Shown here: in pieces, positions 16,008-24,997 of the stretch | How positions within the stretch are numbered: position 1 is the stretch's first letter | Layout: each line of letters opens with the position of its first letter | DNA from: Microbacterium cremeum | Lineage (GTDB): Bacteria; Actinomycetota; Actinomycetes; Actinomycetales; Microbacteriaceae | Assembly: GCF_015277855.1 (NCBI RefSeq) | Contig: NZ_CP063812.1 | Location: forward strand, 3,100,001 to 3,164,000 | Length of the DNA stretch: 64,000 bases | Direction of reading: 5' to 3' | Made by a program: the position numbers and the translations under genes | Notes under the pieces: generated by a model | Seen by the model: only the letters and a program-made list of their open reading frames with translations | What the model was told of the DNA's origin: nothing | Database searches by the model: none

Positions 16008-17024
16008 ATGGACTTCGGCGTCGTTCTGCAGACCAATCCGCCCGCGGCGCGCACCGTGCAGCTGGCCAGGCTCGCGGAGGCGCACGGGTTCAGCCACGTG
16101 TGGACCTTCGACTCGCACCTGCTCTGGCAGGAGCCCTACGTCATCCACTCGGCGATCCTCGCCGAGACCAAGCGCGTGATGGTCGGCCCGTTCGTCACGA
16201 ACCCTGCGACGCGCGATTGGACGGTCACGGCATCCGTCTTCGCCACCCTCAACGAGATGTACGGCAACCGCACGATCTGCGGCATCGGCCGCGGCGACTC
16301 GGCGGTGCGGGTGACCAACGGCAAACCGGTCACGATGGCCGAGCTGCGCGAGTCGATCCACGTCATCCGCGAGCTCGGCAACTCGCGTCCCGTCGAGTAC
16401 AAGGGCTCGACGCTGCAGTTCCCGTGGAGCCGCGGGTCGCAGCTCGACGTGTGGGTCGCGGCGTACGGCCCGATGGCGCTCCAGCTCACGGGCGAGGTCG
16501 GCGACGGCTTCATCCTGCAGCTCGCCGACGTCGACATCGCCGCCTGGATGATCAAGACGGTGAAGGATGCCGCGTCCGCCGCCGGTCGCGACCCCGAGTC
16601 GCTGTCGTTCTGCGTGGCGGCACCGATGTACATCGGCGAGGACTGGGCGCACATGCGTGACCAATGCCGCTGGTTCGGCGGCATGGTGGGCAACCACGTC
16701 GCCGACATCGTGGCGAAATACGGCCACCACGGCGCGATCCCCGACGCCCTCGCGGACTACATCGAAGGCCGCCGCGGCTACGACTACAACACGCACGGCA
16801 GGGCCGAGAACGACCACGTCGACTTCGTGCCCGATGAGATCGTGGAGCGCTTCTGCATCCTCGGCACCGCCGAGCAGCACATCGCGAAGCTCGAGCAGCT
16901 TCGCGCGCTCGGCGTCACCCAGTTCGCCGGCTACCTGCAGCACGACAACAAGGAAGAGACGCTGCGGGTCTACGGCGAGACGGTGATCCCGGCCCTGCAG
17001 ACCCACGTGGACGCCAAGAGATGA
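16008..17024 (+). CDS. LLM-class (luciferase-like) flavin/F420-dependent oxidoreductase
   Basis: A 338-residue TIM-barrel flavoenzyme-type protein. The N-terminus MDFGVVLQTNPPAARTVQLARLAEAHGFSHVWTFDSH is typical of LLM-class oxidoreductases, and GIGRGDSAVRV, YGPMALQLTGEVGDGFIL and the C-terminal GYLQHDNKEETLRVYGETVIP match the subfamily often annotated CPS_4043-type F420-dependent oxidoreductase. Cofactor (FMN or F420) cannot be told from sequence alone. It sits between the dihydropyrimidinase and transporter genes with a good ribosome site (AGGAG). No classical dihydropyrimidine dehydrogenase or RutA is seen in the window, so it is a candidate for the redox step on the pyrimidine ring; that is inference. 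Confidence 0.85.
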   Translation: MDFGVVLQTNPPAARTVQLARLAEAHGFSHVWTFDSHLLWQEPYVIHSAILAETKRVMVGPFVTNPATRDWTVTASVFATLNEMYGNRTICGIGRGDSAVRVTNGKPVTMAELRESIHVIRELGNSRPVEYKGSTLQFPWSRGSQLDVWVAAYGPMALQLTGEVGDGFILQLADVDIAAWMIKTVKDAASAAGRDPESLSFCVAAPMYIGEDWAHMRDQCRWFGGMVGNHVADIVAKYGHHGAIPDALADYIEGRRGYDYNTHGRAENDHVDFVPDEIVERFCILGTAEQHIAKLEQLRALGVTQFAGYLQHDNKEETLRVYGETVIPALQTHVDAKR

Positions 17025-17034
17025 CGGCGGCGCG

Positions 17035-17964
17035 ATGAAGCCGGTCGGCTGGTCGGCGAGACGACAGGGCGAGGTGCGCGGGTGGATCGCCGCCGGCTGG
17101 GGAGCGCTCGGCATCGTGGCGGTGGTGCTGCTGTGGGAGCTGTACAAGCTCCTCGGGCCGGCGGAAGGCGTGGTGCTCGGGGCCGTCGAAGGCCGGTCGG
17201 GCTCGGGCGTCATGATCCTGCCGCGCACGCACGACCGCGCGATGCCCCACGTGTGGGACATGGTCGCCAGGCTCTTCGCTCCCACGAGCGGCGGCGACAC
17301 CCCGCCGCTGTGGGTGTCGGTCGCGGGCGCTGCCCTCCTGACCCTCGGCATCGCCGCCGTCGGGTGGCTGATCGGCGTCGCCGTCGGGGCGGTGCTGGGC
17401 CTCGTGATGCAGCGGTGGCGCCTGCTCGAGTGGGGCCTGCTCCCCTGGATCGTGGTGAGCCAGATCGTGCCGCTCATCGCGTTCGCCCCCGTCGTCAACG
17501 CCATCGGCAACCAGATCGACCGCGGCGGCGGCATGTGGCCGCAGTGGCTGTCGGTCGCGGTCATCGCGTCGTACCTCGCGTTCTTCCCGGTGGCGGTGGG
17601 CATGCTCCGCGGGCTCGCGTCGCCCGACCGCATCCACCTCGACCTGATGAACAGCTACGCGGCCGGCTACTGGCCGACGCTGCTGCGCCTGAGGCTGCCG
17701 GCCGCCGTGCCGCATCTGCTGCCCGCTCTGCGCCTCGCCGCCGCCAACGCCGTCCTCGGCGCAGTCGTGGCCGAGGTCTCGATCGGCATGCGCGGCGGCA
17801 TCGGCCGCATGCTCATCCAGCTCGCCGGCCAGGCGTCGAGCGACCCCGCCGCGCCGTGGGGCCCCACCTTCGGCTCGATCGCACTCGGGCTCATCGCCGC
17901 GGGATCCGTCGCCCTCATCGGCCTCGGACTCGCCGACTACCGCAGAGGAGAGGCCGCCGCATGA
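17035..17964 (+). CDS. ABC transporter permease (nitrate/sulfonate/pyrimidine class), first copy
   Basis: A 309-residue inner-membrane permease of the SsuC/TauC/ThiX type. It has an N-terminal segment (about residues 20-40), an unusual extracytoplasmic insert (residues 45-90), then a core of about five segments. The EAA-like loop is MNSYAAGYWPTLLRLRLPAAVPHLLPALR. It starts 10 bp after the LLM gene and overlaps the ATPase start as ATGA. A second, different permease gene follows the ATPase, so the channel is probably a heterodimer. Confidence 0.88.
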   Translation: MKPVGWSARRQGEVRGWIAAGWGALGIVAVVLLWELYKLLGPAEGVVLGAVEGRSGSGVMILPRTHDRAMPHVWDMVARLFAPTSGGDTPPLWVSVAGAALLTLGIAAVGWLIGVAVGAVLGLVMQRWRLLEWGLLPWIVVSQIVPLIAFAPVVNAIGNQIDRGGGMWPQWLSVAVIASYLAFFPVAVGMLRGLASPDRIHLDLMNSYAAGYWPTLLRLRLPAAVPHLLPALRLAAANAVLGAVVAEVSIGMRGGIGRMLIQLAGQASSDPAAPWGPTFGSIALGLIAAGSVALIGLGLADYRRGEAAA

Positions 17965-18797
17965 CGACGAGACCGGTTGCTGCCGTCCGACAGGCCCAGG
18001 GTCCGAATGAGCCATGGGCCGTGCGCGCCTCCGGCGTCGGGAAGGTCTTCCCGACCAGGACCGGCGAGGTCATGGCGTTGACGGATGTCGAGCTCGCGGT
18101 CGGCGCCGGCGAGTTCGTCTCCCTCATCGGACCGTCGGGCTGCGGCAAGTCGACGCTGCTCCGACTGATCGCAGACCTCGACCAGGCCACGAGCGGGACG
18201 CTCGAGATCTTCGGCAAGCCGGCGAAGCAGGCGCGTCTCGACCAGGACTACGGCATCGCCTTCCAGCAGGCGGGACTGCTGCCGTGGCGAACGGTGGCCG
18301 CCAACATCGGGCTGCCGCTCGAGCTGCACGGAACCGGCAAGCCGGAACGGGCGGCGAGGGTGGCGGAGCTGGCGGAACTCGTCGGACTGACCGAGTTCAT
18401 CGATCGGTACCCCGACCAGCTCTCCGGGGGGATGCAGCAGCGCGTCGCGATCGCGCGAGCCCTCGCCGCGCGGCCGAAGCTGCTCCTGATGGACGAGCCG
18501 TTCGGCGCCCTCGACGAGATGACCCGCGAGCGACTGCAGTCGGAGCTGGTGCGCATCGCCGGTGAGACCGGGGCCGCCGTCGTCTTCGTGACGCACTCGA
18601 TCCCCGAGGCGGTGTACCTCTCGGACCGCGTCGTGGTGATGAGCCCGCGACCCGGCCGCATCACCGACGTCATCGAGATCGGGCTCGGAGACGATCGGGG
18701 CGAGGCGCTGCGCGAGTCGCCGGAGTACTTCGAGCGCGTCACCGCGGTGCGCGAGGCGCTGCACGGCGTGCCGGTGGAGAGGGCGAACGACCGATGA
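17961..18797 (+). CDS. ABC transporter ATP-binding protein (SsuB/TauB class)
   Basis: A 278-residue ATPase with Walker A GPSGCGKST, Q-loop AFQQAGLLPWRTV (the LLPW text is typical of nitrate/taurine-type importers), signature LSGGMQQRVAIARAL, Walker B LLLMDEPFGALDE and switch VTHSIPEA. It overlaps the first permease gene at its start and the second at its stop (both ATGA), so the three are co-translated. The extra N-terminal 18 residues (AVRQAQGPNEPW) look like a translated fragment of a short intergenic repeat. Confidence 0.92.
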   Translation: MTTRPVAAVRQAQGPNEPWAVRASGVGKVFPTRTGEVMALTDVELAVGAGEFVSLIGPSGCGKSTLLRLIADLDQATSGTLEIFGKPAKQARLDQDYGIAFQQAGLLPWRTVAANIGLPLELHGTGKPERAARVAELAELVGLTEFIDRYPDQLSGGMQQRVAIARALAARPKLLLMDEPFGALDEMTRERLQSELVRIAGETGAAVVFVTHSIPEAVYLSDRVVVMSPRPGRITDVIEIGLGDDRGEALRESPEYFERVTAVREALHGVPVERANDR

Positions 18798-19621
18798 CGG
18801 TCCCCACGCCCACGATGCTCCCGGCGCGGCCCGGGCGCCGCGACCGTCCGCCCGCCGACGGCGCGCTCCCGGGCTTCCTGCGCTGGGTCGCGCCGGTCGC
18901 GGTGGGCGTCGTGATCCTCACCGCCTGGACGATCTGGGTCGACGTGCTCGGCACCGCGCCGCGGATGCTGCCGAGCCCGGTCGCGATCGCACAGGAGTTC
19001 GTCCTGCGGTGGCCGATCATCGCGCAGGACATGATGATCACCGCCACCAACGCGCTGGTCGGGCTCGCGGTGGGCTCGCTCCTCGCGCTGCTGTTCGCAG
19101 GGCTCGCCGCGGCGGCGCGGCCGATCGACGGGATGATCGCACCGCTCGTGTCGGCCCTCGCGGTGATCCCGATCGTGGCGATCACGCCGATCCTCAACAC
19201 GATGTTCGGCGCGTCGAGCCAGTTCGGGCGGCAGGCGGTCGCGACGATCGCCGCCTTCATCCCCGTCTTCGTCAACGTGCTGCGGGGCCTGCGCCAGACC
19301 CGGCCCGTCCACCGCGACGTGCTGCGCGCATCGGCGGCGTCGGGGCTGCAGACCTTTCGCGTCCTCACGCTGCCCAACGCGCTCCCCTACCTGATGACGG
19401 GCCTGCGGATCGCGAGCTCGCTGGCCGTCATCGCGGCGCTCGTCGCCGAGTACTTCGGAGGTCCGGCCGACGGCATCGGCACGGCGATCGCGACGTACGC
19501 CAAGTCGGGCCGTGCCGCGCTCGCATGGGCGTACGTGGTGGGCGGCATGCTCATCGGCCTCGTGTTCTTCCTCGCGACATCGCTCCTCGAGCGGCTGGCC
19601 GCGAGGCGGTCGCCGGCCTGA
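18794..19621 (+). CDS. ABC transporter permease (nitrate/sulfonate/pyrimidine class), second copy
   Basis: A 275-residue inner-membrane permease paired with the one encoded before the ATPase. After a proline/arginine-rich cytoplasmic N-terminus come about six segments. The EAA-like loop is LRASAASGLQTFRVLTLPNALPYLMTGLR, followed by the family ALVAEYFGGPADGIG stretch. ATGA overlap with the ATPase. The binding-protein gene follows after 73 bp. Confidence 0.9.
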   Translation: MTVPTPTMLPARPGRRDRPPADGALPGFLRWVAPVAVGVVILTAWTIWVDVLGTAPRMLPSPVAIAQEFVLRWPIIAQDMMITATNALVGLAVGSLLALLFAGLAAAARPIDGMIAPLVSALAVIPIVAITPILNTMFGASSQFGRQAVATIAAFIPVFVNVLRGLRQTRPVHRDVLRASAASGLQTFRVLTLPNALPYLMTGLRIASSLAVIAALVAEYFGGPADGIGTAIATYAKSGRAALAWAYVVGGMLIGLVFFLATSLLERLAARRSPA

Positions 19622-19694
19622 CCGGCGCGTCCGGCGGGCCTCCCGCCCATCGGATCCAGCACCACCAGATCAGCAGCACCAAGAAAGGAACGCC

Positions 19695-20867
19695 ATGAGA
19701 CACAGCACCATCCGGCGCGGCCTGGCCGCGGCATCCGTCGCTTCCGTCACGGCTCTCGCGCTCGCCGCGTGCTCCGGCTCGTCGACCCCCGACCCGTCCG
19801 GCGGCGAGGACTTCGAGCCGCTCACGTCCATCCGGCTGCAGCTGCAGTGGCTGCCCCAGGCCCAGTTCGCGGGCTACTACGTGGCCCTGGAACAGGGCTA
19901 CTTCGAGGAGGAGGGCTTCAACGACGTCGAGATCATCCCGTCGGGCGGCGACATCGTGCCGCAGGACGCCCTCGTCGCCGGCGACGCCGACTTCGCCATC
20001 GCGTGGGTCCCGAAGGTGCTCGGCACCCTCGAGGCCACCGGGGTCGAGCTCACCGACATCGCGCAGGTGTTCCAGAAGTCGGGCACCCTCCAGGTGTCGT
20101 GGAAGGGCGACGGCCTGACCTCGGTCGCCGATTTCGAGGGCAAGCGCATCGGCTCGTGGGGCTTCGGCAACGAATGGGAGATCTTCGCGGCGATGGCCGC
20201 CGAGGACCTCGACGCGACCACCGTGTCGATCACCACGCAGGACTTCAGCATGAACGCCCTGCTCGACCGCGATGTCGACGCCGCCCAGGCGATGACCTAC
20301 AACGAGTGGGCGCAGATCCTCGAGGTCGTCAACCCCGACACGGGCGAGCTGTACCAGCCCGACGACTTCGACGTCGTCTCGTACGAAGACACCGAGGGGG
20401 CGATGCTGCAGGACGCCATCTGGGCCGACACGCAGCGTCTCGCCGACGACCCGGCCTATGCCGACGCCGCCGTGCGCTTCCTCAAGGCCGTCACGAAGGG
20501 CTGGGTGTTCGCGCGCGACAATCCCCAGGAGGCCGCGTCGATCGTCTACGACATCGCATCCAACGCCGAGGCGGCGTTCCCCGTGGGCCCGGTGCACCAG
20601 GAATGGCAGATGAACGAGGTCAACAAGCTCATCTGGACGGGCGCGCCCTTCGGGCTGATCGACGAGGCCGCGTGGGACAAGACCGTCGCCGGCGCGCTCT
20701 CGGCGGTCAACCAGGACGGGCTGGAGCTCATCACGACAGAGCCCTCCGACACGGCATGGTCGAACGAGTACATCGAGCAGGCTCTCGCCGAGCTCGAGGA
20801 GGAAGGCGTCGTCGTCGACGGCGAGTACACGCCGATCGAGGTGACCCTCACCGAGGGCGGTCAATAG
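19695..20867 (+). CDS. NMT1/THI5-like substrate-binding lipoprotein
   Basis: A 390-residue lipoprotein: signal peptide with lipobox LAAC (predicted lipidated Cys26), then the NMT1/THI5-like fold (RLQLQWLPQAQFAGYYVALEQGYFEEEGF, DVEIIPSGGDIVPQDALVAGDADFAIAW). Relatives bind thiamine precursors, pyrimidines, riboflavin or sulfonates. The signature LQWLPQAQFAGYYVA is typical of the pyrimidine/hydroxymethylpyrimidine-like branch. Being in one operon with dihydropyrimidinase and ureidopropionase, it probably captures a pyrimidine, dihydropyrimidine or ureido acid. Ribosome site AAAGGAA precedes ATG 19695. Confidence 0.9.
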   Translation: MRHSTIRRGLAAASVASVTALALAACSGSSTPDPSGGEDFEPLTSIRLQLQWLPQAQFAGYYVALEQGYFEEEGFNDVEIIPSGGDIVPQDALVAGDADFAIAWVPKVLGTLEATGVELTDIAQVFQKSGTLQVSWKGDGLTSVADFEGKRIGSWGFGNEWEIFAAMAAEDLDATTVSITTQDFSMNALLDRDVDAAQAMTYNEWAQILEVVNPDTGELYQPDDFDVVSYEDTEGAMLQDAIWADTQRLADDPAYADAAVRFLKAVTKGWVFARDNPQEAASIVYDIASNAEAAFPVGPVHQEWQMNEVNKLIWTGAPFGLIDEAAWDKTVAGALSAVNQDGLELITTEPSDTAWSNEYIEQALAELEEEGVVVDGEYTPIEVTLTEGGQ

Positions 20868-20897
20868 CCGCACGGCGCCGGACACTTCGTCCGCAAT

Positions 20898-20947
20898 CGT
20901 CGCTCGACGACCGGGATCGCCTCTTGACCCCCGGTCGTCGAGCGACG
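20898..20947. repeat. Diverged dispersed palindromic repeat
   Basis: CGTCGCTCGACGACCGGG (20898-20915) pairs with CCCGGTCGTCGAGCGACG (20930-20947). It is the dispersed-repeat core with GTCGTC in place of GTCGTT. It lies between the binding-protein and aminotransferase genes, where the operon may end or be attenuated. Confidence 0.8.
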
Positions 20948-20990
20948 AACGTTACCTGACACGCCCCCGATCCGGATTCGGAGCCAGCGG

Positions 20991-22319
20991 ATGACCGAAG
21001 ACCTCGATGCCCTCGCGAAGCAACTCGACCGCGACCACGTGTTCCATTCGTGGTCCGCTCAGGCGGGACTCGATCTGCCCGTCATCGCGGGCGGCGAGGG
21101 CGCCGTGGTGTGGGATCACGCCGGCCATCGCATGCTCGACTTCGCCAGTCAGCTGGTCAACGTCAACATCGGGCATCAGCATCCCGCGGTCGTCGCCGCC
21201 ATCCGCGCGCAGGCCGCCGAGCTCGCGACCATCGGACCCGCGACGGCCAACCTGCAGCGCGGGCGGGCGGCGCAGCGGATCCTAGGCAAGGCCCCGGACG
21301 GGTTCGCCAAGGTGTTCTTCACCAACGGCGGCGCCGACGCCGTCGAGAACGCGATCCGCATGGCACGCCTGCACGGCGCTGCGCGCGGGGACGCCGGTCG
21401 CGACACGGTGCTGTCGACCTATCGCTCGTACCACGGCAACACGGGCGCCGCGATCGTGGCGACGGGCGACTGGCGACGGATGCCGAACCGCTACGCACGC
21501 GGACACGTGCACTTCTTCGGGCCCTACCTGTACCGCAGCGAGTTCTGGGCGACGACGCCCGAGGAGGAGTCCGAGCGGGCGCTGCGCCACCTCGAACGGG
21601 TCATCCAGTCGGAGGGACCCTCGACGATCGCGGCGATCCTGCTCGAGTCCGTGCCGGGCACGGCGGGCATCCTCGTGCCGCCGCCCGGCTACCTCGCCGG
21701 CGTCCGCGCGCTGTGCGACCGGTACGGCATCGTGCTGATCCTCGACGAGGTGATGGCCGGCTTCGGACGCACCGGGCGGTGGTTCGCGTTCCAGGGCTAC
21801 GACGTCGTGCCCGACCTCATCGCATTCGCGAAGGGCGTGAACTCGGGGTACGTGCCGGTGGGCGGGGTCATCGTCTCGGAGGCGATCGCCGCGACCTTCG
21901 ACGACCGCGTCTTCCCGGGCGGGCTCACGTACTCCGGTCACCCGCTGGCTGCGGCATCCATCGTCGCCGCCCTCGACGCGATGGAGTCCGAGGGGATCGT
22001 CGACCACGCCCGGCGCGTGGGCCAGGAGGCGATCGGTCCGGGCCTGCGGGAGCTCGCCGAGCGGCACCCGCTCATCGGCGAGGTGCGGGGCGAGGGCGTG
22101 TTCTGGGCGATCGAGCTCGTCGGCGACCGCGGGACGCGCGAGCCGGTGGGCGCCGAGGTCATGGCCCGGCTCAAGAAGGAGCTCACCAGTCGCGGCCTGC
22201 TGCCGCTCACGGTCGACAACCGCATCCACGTCGTTCCGCCGTGCGTCGTGACGGACGCCCAGGTGGCCGAGGCCCTGGCGATCTACGACGAGGCGCTCAC
22301 TGCGGTCGCGCGAGAGTGA
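20991..22319 (+). CDS. Class III aminotransferase, probable beta-alanine (omega-amino acid) type, copy 1
   Basis: A 442-residue PLP enzyme of the omega-aminotransferase class. Seen: KVFFTNGGADAVENAIRMAR, YRSYHGNTGAAI, LILDEVMAGFGRTGRW with the PLP-binding Asp, and the Schiff-base lysine in FAKGVNSGYVPVGG (about residue 283). The N-terminal DHVFHSWSAQ is shared with the second copy at 61005. Given dihydropyrimidinase and ureidopropionase upstream, the expected substrate is beta-alanine, giving malonate semialdehyde. GGAG precedes ATG 20991. It is convergent with the next two-component genes. Confidence 0.88.
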   Translation: MTEDLDALAKQLDRDHVFHSWSAQAGLDLPVIAGGEGAVVWDHAGHRMLDFASQLVNVNIGHQHPAVVAAIRAQAAELATIGPATANLQRGRAAQRILGKAPDGFAKVFFTNGGADAVENAIRMARLHGAARGDAGRDTVLSTYRSYHGNTGAAIVATGDWRRMPNRYARGHVHFFGPYLYRSEFWATTPEEESERALRHLERVIQSEGPSTIAAILLESVPGTAGILVPPPGYLAGVRALCDRYGIVLILDEVMAGFGRTGRWFAFQGYDVVPDLIAFAKGVNSGYVPVGGVIVSEAIAATFDDRVFPGGLTYSGHPLAAASIVAALDAMESEGIVDHARRVGQEAIGPGLRELAERHPLIGEVRGEGVFWAIELVGDRGTREPVGAEVMARLKKELTSRGLLPLTVDNRIHVVPPCVVTDAQVAEALAIYDEALTAVARE

Positions 22320-22355
22320 CAGGCGCCTCGGCCGTGGGCTCGTCGGCCGGCGGGC

Positions 22356-22985
22356 TCAGATCCAGCCGTTCTCCCACGCCTTCTCGGCCGCCTCGTGGCG
22401 CGAGGACGCGTCGAGCTTGGTCATCGCCGACGACAGGTAGTTGCGCACCGTGCCGGGCGCGAGGTGCAGGTGCGCGGCGATGCGCTGGACCGACAGCGTC
22501 GACCGGCTGTGCCGCAGCACGTCGAGCTCTCTGTCGGTGAGCGGACTGCGCTCCGCTGTCAGCGCCGTCGCGGCGATCTCGGGGTCGATGTAGCGCTTGC
22601 CCGCCGCCACGTCGCGGATCACATCCGCCAGCTCGTCGGCGGGGGTGGACTTCGGGACGAACCCCGAGACCTTGGCCGCGAGCGCCCGGCGCAGCACACC
22701 CGGGCGCGCGTGCCGGGTCACGATGATGACCCGGGCGGGCACGGTCGCCAGGATGCGGGCGGCGGCCTCCACGCCGTCGGCCTCCGGCATCTCGAGATCG
22801 AGCAGGCACACGTCGGGGCGGTGCCGCACCGCCTGTTCCACCGCCTCCGCGCCGTTCTCGGCGGTCGCGACCACGTCGATGTCGGGTTCGAGCGTCAGCA
22901 GCGCGACGAGCGCGCCCCGAATGAGGTGCTCGTCGTCCGCGACGAGCAGACGGATGCCGCGCCCCTCGGTCCGCCCGCCGGTCAC
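22356..22985 (-). CDS. NarL-family response regulator
   Basis: A 209-residue regulator with receiver acidic pair D17/D18, phosphoacceptor D63 (VCLLDLEMPEADG) and a LuxR/GerE helix-turn-helix (LTDRELDVLRHSRSTLSVQRIAAHLHLAPGTVRNYLSSAMTKL). It resembles DesR-like regulators. GTG 22985 overlaps the kinase stop as GTGA. It lies at the edge of the pyrimidine-type island on the opposite strand, so a link to catabolism is possible but unsupported. Confidence 0.92.
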   Translation of the reverse strand: MTGGRTEGRGIRLLVADDEHLIRGALVALLTLEPDIDVVATAENGAEAVEQAVRHRPDVCLLDLEMPEADGVEAAARILATVPARVIIVTRHARPGVLRRALAAKVSGFVPKSTPADELADVIRDVAAGKRYIDPEIAATALTAERSPLTDRELDVLRHSRSTLSVQRIAAHLHLAPGTVRNYLSSAMTKLDASSRHEAAEKAWENGWI

Positions 22986-24223
22986 GCCGTCACCGCCGCC
23001 GTGAGGGGCACCCGGGCCCGCAGTGCGAAACGGCCATCCGAGATGCCGCTGTCCAGGGCGCCGCCGACGGACGCGAGACGCTCGCGCAGCCCGGCGATGC
23101 CCGAGCCACCCGAGGCACGTGGGCCGGCGTCGTCCATGACGCCGTCGTTGACGATCTCCAGGACTCCGTCCTCGCCGTCTGTCGAGAGCACGATCGACAC
23201 CTCGGTCGCCTCGCTGTGCCGAAGGATGTTCGTCGTCGCCTCGCGCACCACCGAGGCCAGCGCACTGCGCGACGCCGCATCGGACGGCAGCACGGCGATC
23301 TGCAGCGTGCACCGTGCGCCAGTGGCGGTGAGCACCTCGCGGGCGTTCTCCAGCTCCTCGTCGAGAGCGACCTGCCGGTACCCGGCGACGAGCGACCGCG
23401 TCTCTTCGAGCGCCTGCTTCGCGATGAGGCGCACCTCGCGGATGTTCTCGCGCGCGGCATCCGGATCCCGCGACAGCAGGCGCTCGGCCAGCTCGGCTTT
23501 CAGCGAGATCACCTGCAGGTGGTGCCCCTGGATGTCGTGCAGGTCCGACGCGAAGCGCAGCCGCTCCTGCGCGACGGCCAGTTGCGCGGCCGCGCGACGG
23601 TTGCGATCCAGCTCGACCACGATCTCCCACCACCACAGGCTCGTGATCACCATGAACGGAAGCAGGAGCGCATAGACACTCGTCGCCCAGGCACCGCCCG
23701 AGGCGGCGAAGGCGAACGGCGCGCCGGTCAGCGCGGCCGCGAGCAGCGCATGCCCGAGGAGCATGACCGCGCCGAGCGCGAGGAGCAGCCACCGCCCTCG
23801 CCGCGGGACCAGGCAGGCGATGAGGCACGTCGCTGCCCACAGCGACGCCCCCGCGGTGAAGCCGAAGCCGTCGGGGAGCAGTCCGAGTACCCATACCGCC
23901 GCCGCGGGCGCGAGGAGCGCCGCCGTCCACCAGCCCGACGGCAGCCCGCCGCCGCGCCCGACGCGCAGGAACCAGCAGTACCGGATCTGCACGGCCCCGG
24001 CCACCAGCTGCAGCACGATGATCGCCGCGGTGAGTGCGCCCGATTCGGCGGCGAACGTCTCCAGCATGAGCAGCGCCACGAAGACGGCGAAGAACCCGAC
24101 GAAGAACACGATCGACCCGAGCGTGTACAGCCAGGTGTGGCGCACGCTTCGCGAGTGCGTGCTCGACGGCGAGCTGTTCGGCTCGCTGCGGGCCGCCGCA
24201 CCGCCGGTCTCCTCACGTGGCAT
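22982..24223 (-). CDS. Sensor histidine kinase (HisKA_3 type, DesK-like)
   Basis: A 413-residue membrane kinase paired with the overlapping response regulator. Five or six membrane segments (about residues 30-190) precede the dimerisation helix with LRFASDLHDIQGHHLQVISLKAEL, where the His after the LHD motif is typical of DesK-type kinases. The N-box is VVREATTNILRHS and the G-box GGSGIAGLRERLASVGG. ATG 24223 is chosen: TACTGT lies 7 bases upstream with no ribosome site, suggesting a leaderless mRNA. A longer reading to 24301 would cross the palindrome at 24242. Confidence 0.87.
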   Translation of the reverse strand: MPREETGGAAARSEPNSSPSSTHSRSVRHTWLYTLGSIVFFVGFFAVFVALLMLETFAAESGALTAAIIVLQLVAGAVQIRYCWFLRVGRGGGLPSGWWTAALLAPAAAVWVLGLLPDGFGFTAGASLWAATCLIACLVPRRGRWLLLALGAVMLLGHALLAAALTGAPFAFAASGGAWATSVYALLLPFMVITSLWWWEIVVELDRNRRAAAQLAVAQERLRFASDLHDIQGHHLQVISLKAELAERLLSRDPDAARENIREVRLIAKQALEETRSLVAGYRQVALDEELENAREVLTATGARCTLQIAVLPSDAASRSALASVVREATTNILRHSEATEVSIVLSTDGEDGVLEIVNDGVMDDAGPRASGGSGIAGLRERLASVGGALDSGISDGRFALRARVPLTAAVTA

Positions 24224-24241
24224 GGCTTCGACAGTAGACCA

Positions 24242-24255
24242 GTGACAAATGTCAC
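24242..24255. promoter_or_regulatory. CRP/GlxR-like palindrome in a divergent promoter region
   Basis: GTGACAAATGTCAC has the GTGA-N6-TCAC spacing of CRP-family operators. It lies 18 bp from the kinase start codon, next to its -10 box TACTGT, in the divergent region shared with the small membrane protein gene. The regulator is inferred. Confidence 0.55.
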
Positions 24256-24381
24256 CGACGCGCTGTGCGATTGCTCCCGCGAAGACGTGATGCCGCGGCA
24301 CTGCCGCGACACGGACGCCGCTCGAAGGATGGAGTCATGCTTCGAATCGAGGCATCCGGAAATCCCCCGAAAGGACGCAGC

Positions 24382-24891
24382 ATGATCGACGCTCTCCAGG
24401 ACTTCGCCTCCTCCTTCCCCGAGTACATCCAGTGGCTGGGCGTCATGCTCGTCTCGGCCATCCCGTTCGTGGAGTCGTACTTCGGCTCGATGATCGGCGT
24501 GGTGATCGGACTGCCGCCGGTCGTCGCGATCGGAGCCGCCGTGATCGGCAACGTGATCTCGATGATCGTGTTCGTGCTCTCGGCGCACGGCGTGCGCACC
24601 AAGGTGGTCGCCGGGCGCGCTGCGCGCAGCGAAGGCGGGGCCACCGTCGCGGAGCGGGAGCCTGCGGAGTCGCCGCGCCGGCAGAAGCTGCGCCGTGCGT
24701 TCGACCGGTATGGCGTGGCGGGCGTGAGCCTCCTCGGCCAGACGATCCTTCCCAGCCAGATCACGTCGGCGGCGATGGTGTCGTTCGGCGCGCACCGCAA
24801 CCTCGTGATCTTCTGGCAGATCATCTCGATCACCCTCTGGGGTGTGCTGTTCGGGGTGCTCGCGACGCTCGGCATCCAGCTCACCCGCTGA
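24382..24891 (+). CDS. Small multidrug-efflux-type membrane protein
   Basis: A 169-residue membrane protein with four predicted segments (about residues 15-40, 42-68, 110-135, 140-168) around a charged cytoplasmic loop (about residues 72-110). The text FPEYIQWLGVMLVSAIPFVESYFGSMIGVVIGLPP resembles proteins annotated in Microbacteriaceae as small multidrug efflux protein and, distantly, the DedA/SNARE-associated fold. ATG 24382 follows AAGGA. Function and substrate are unproven. It is divergent from the sensor kinase and shares the palindrome at 24242. Confidence 0.7.
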   Translation: MIDALQDFASSFPEYIQWLGVMLVSAIPFVESYFGSMIGVVIGLPPVVAIGAAVIGNVISMIVFVLSAHGVRTKVVAGRAARSEGGATVAEREPAESPRRQKLRRAFDRYGVAGVSLLGQTILPSQITSAAMVSFGAHRNLVIFWQIISITLWGVLFGVLATLGIQLTR

Positions 24892-24997
24892 TCGCCGCGT
24901 GCGGGGGCGCCGTCGAGCGATCTGAGGGTTGCGCGACGGCTCCTACGGCGCAGACTGGTAGCTGGCCCCCACGAAGGGTCACCCGATGGAGAGGACG

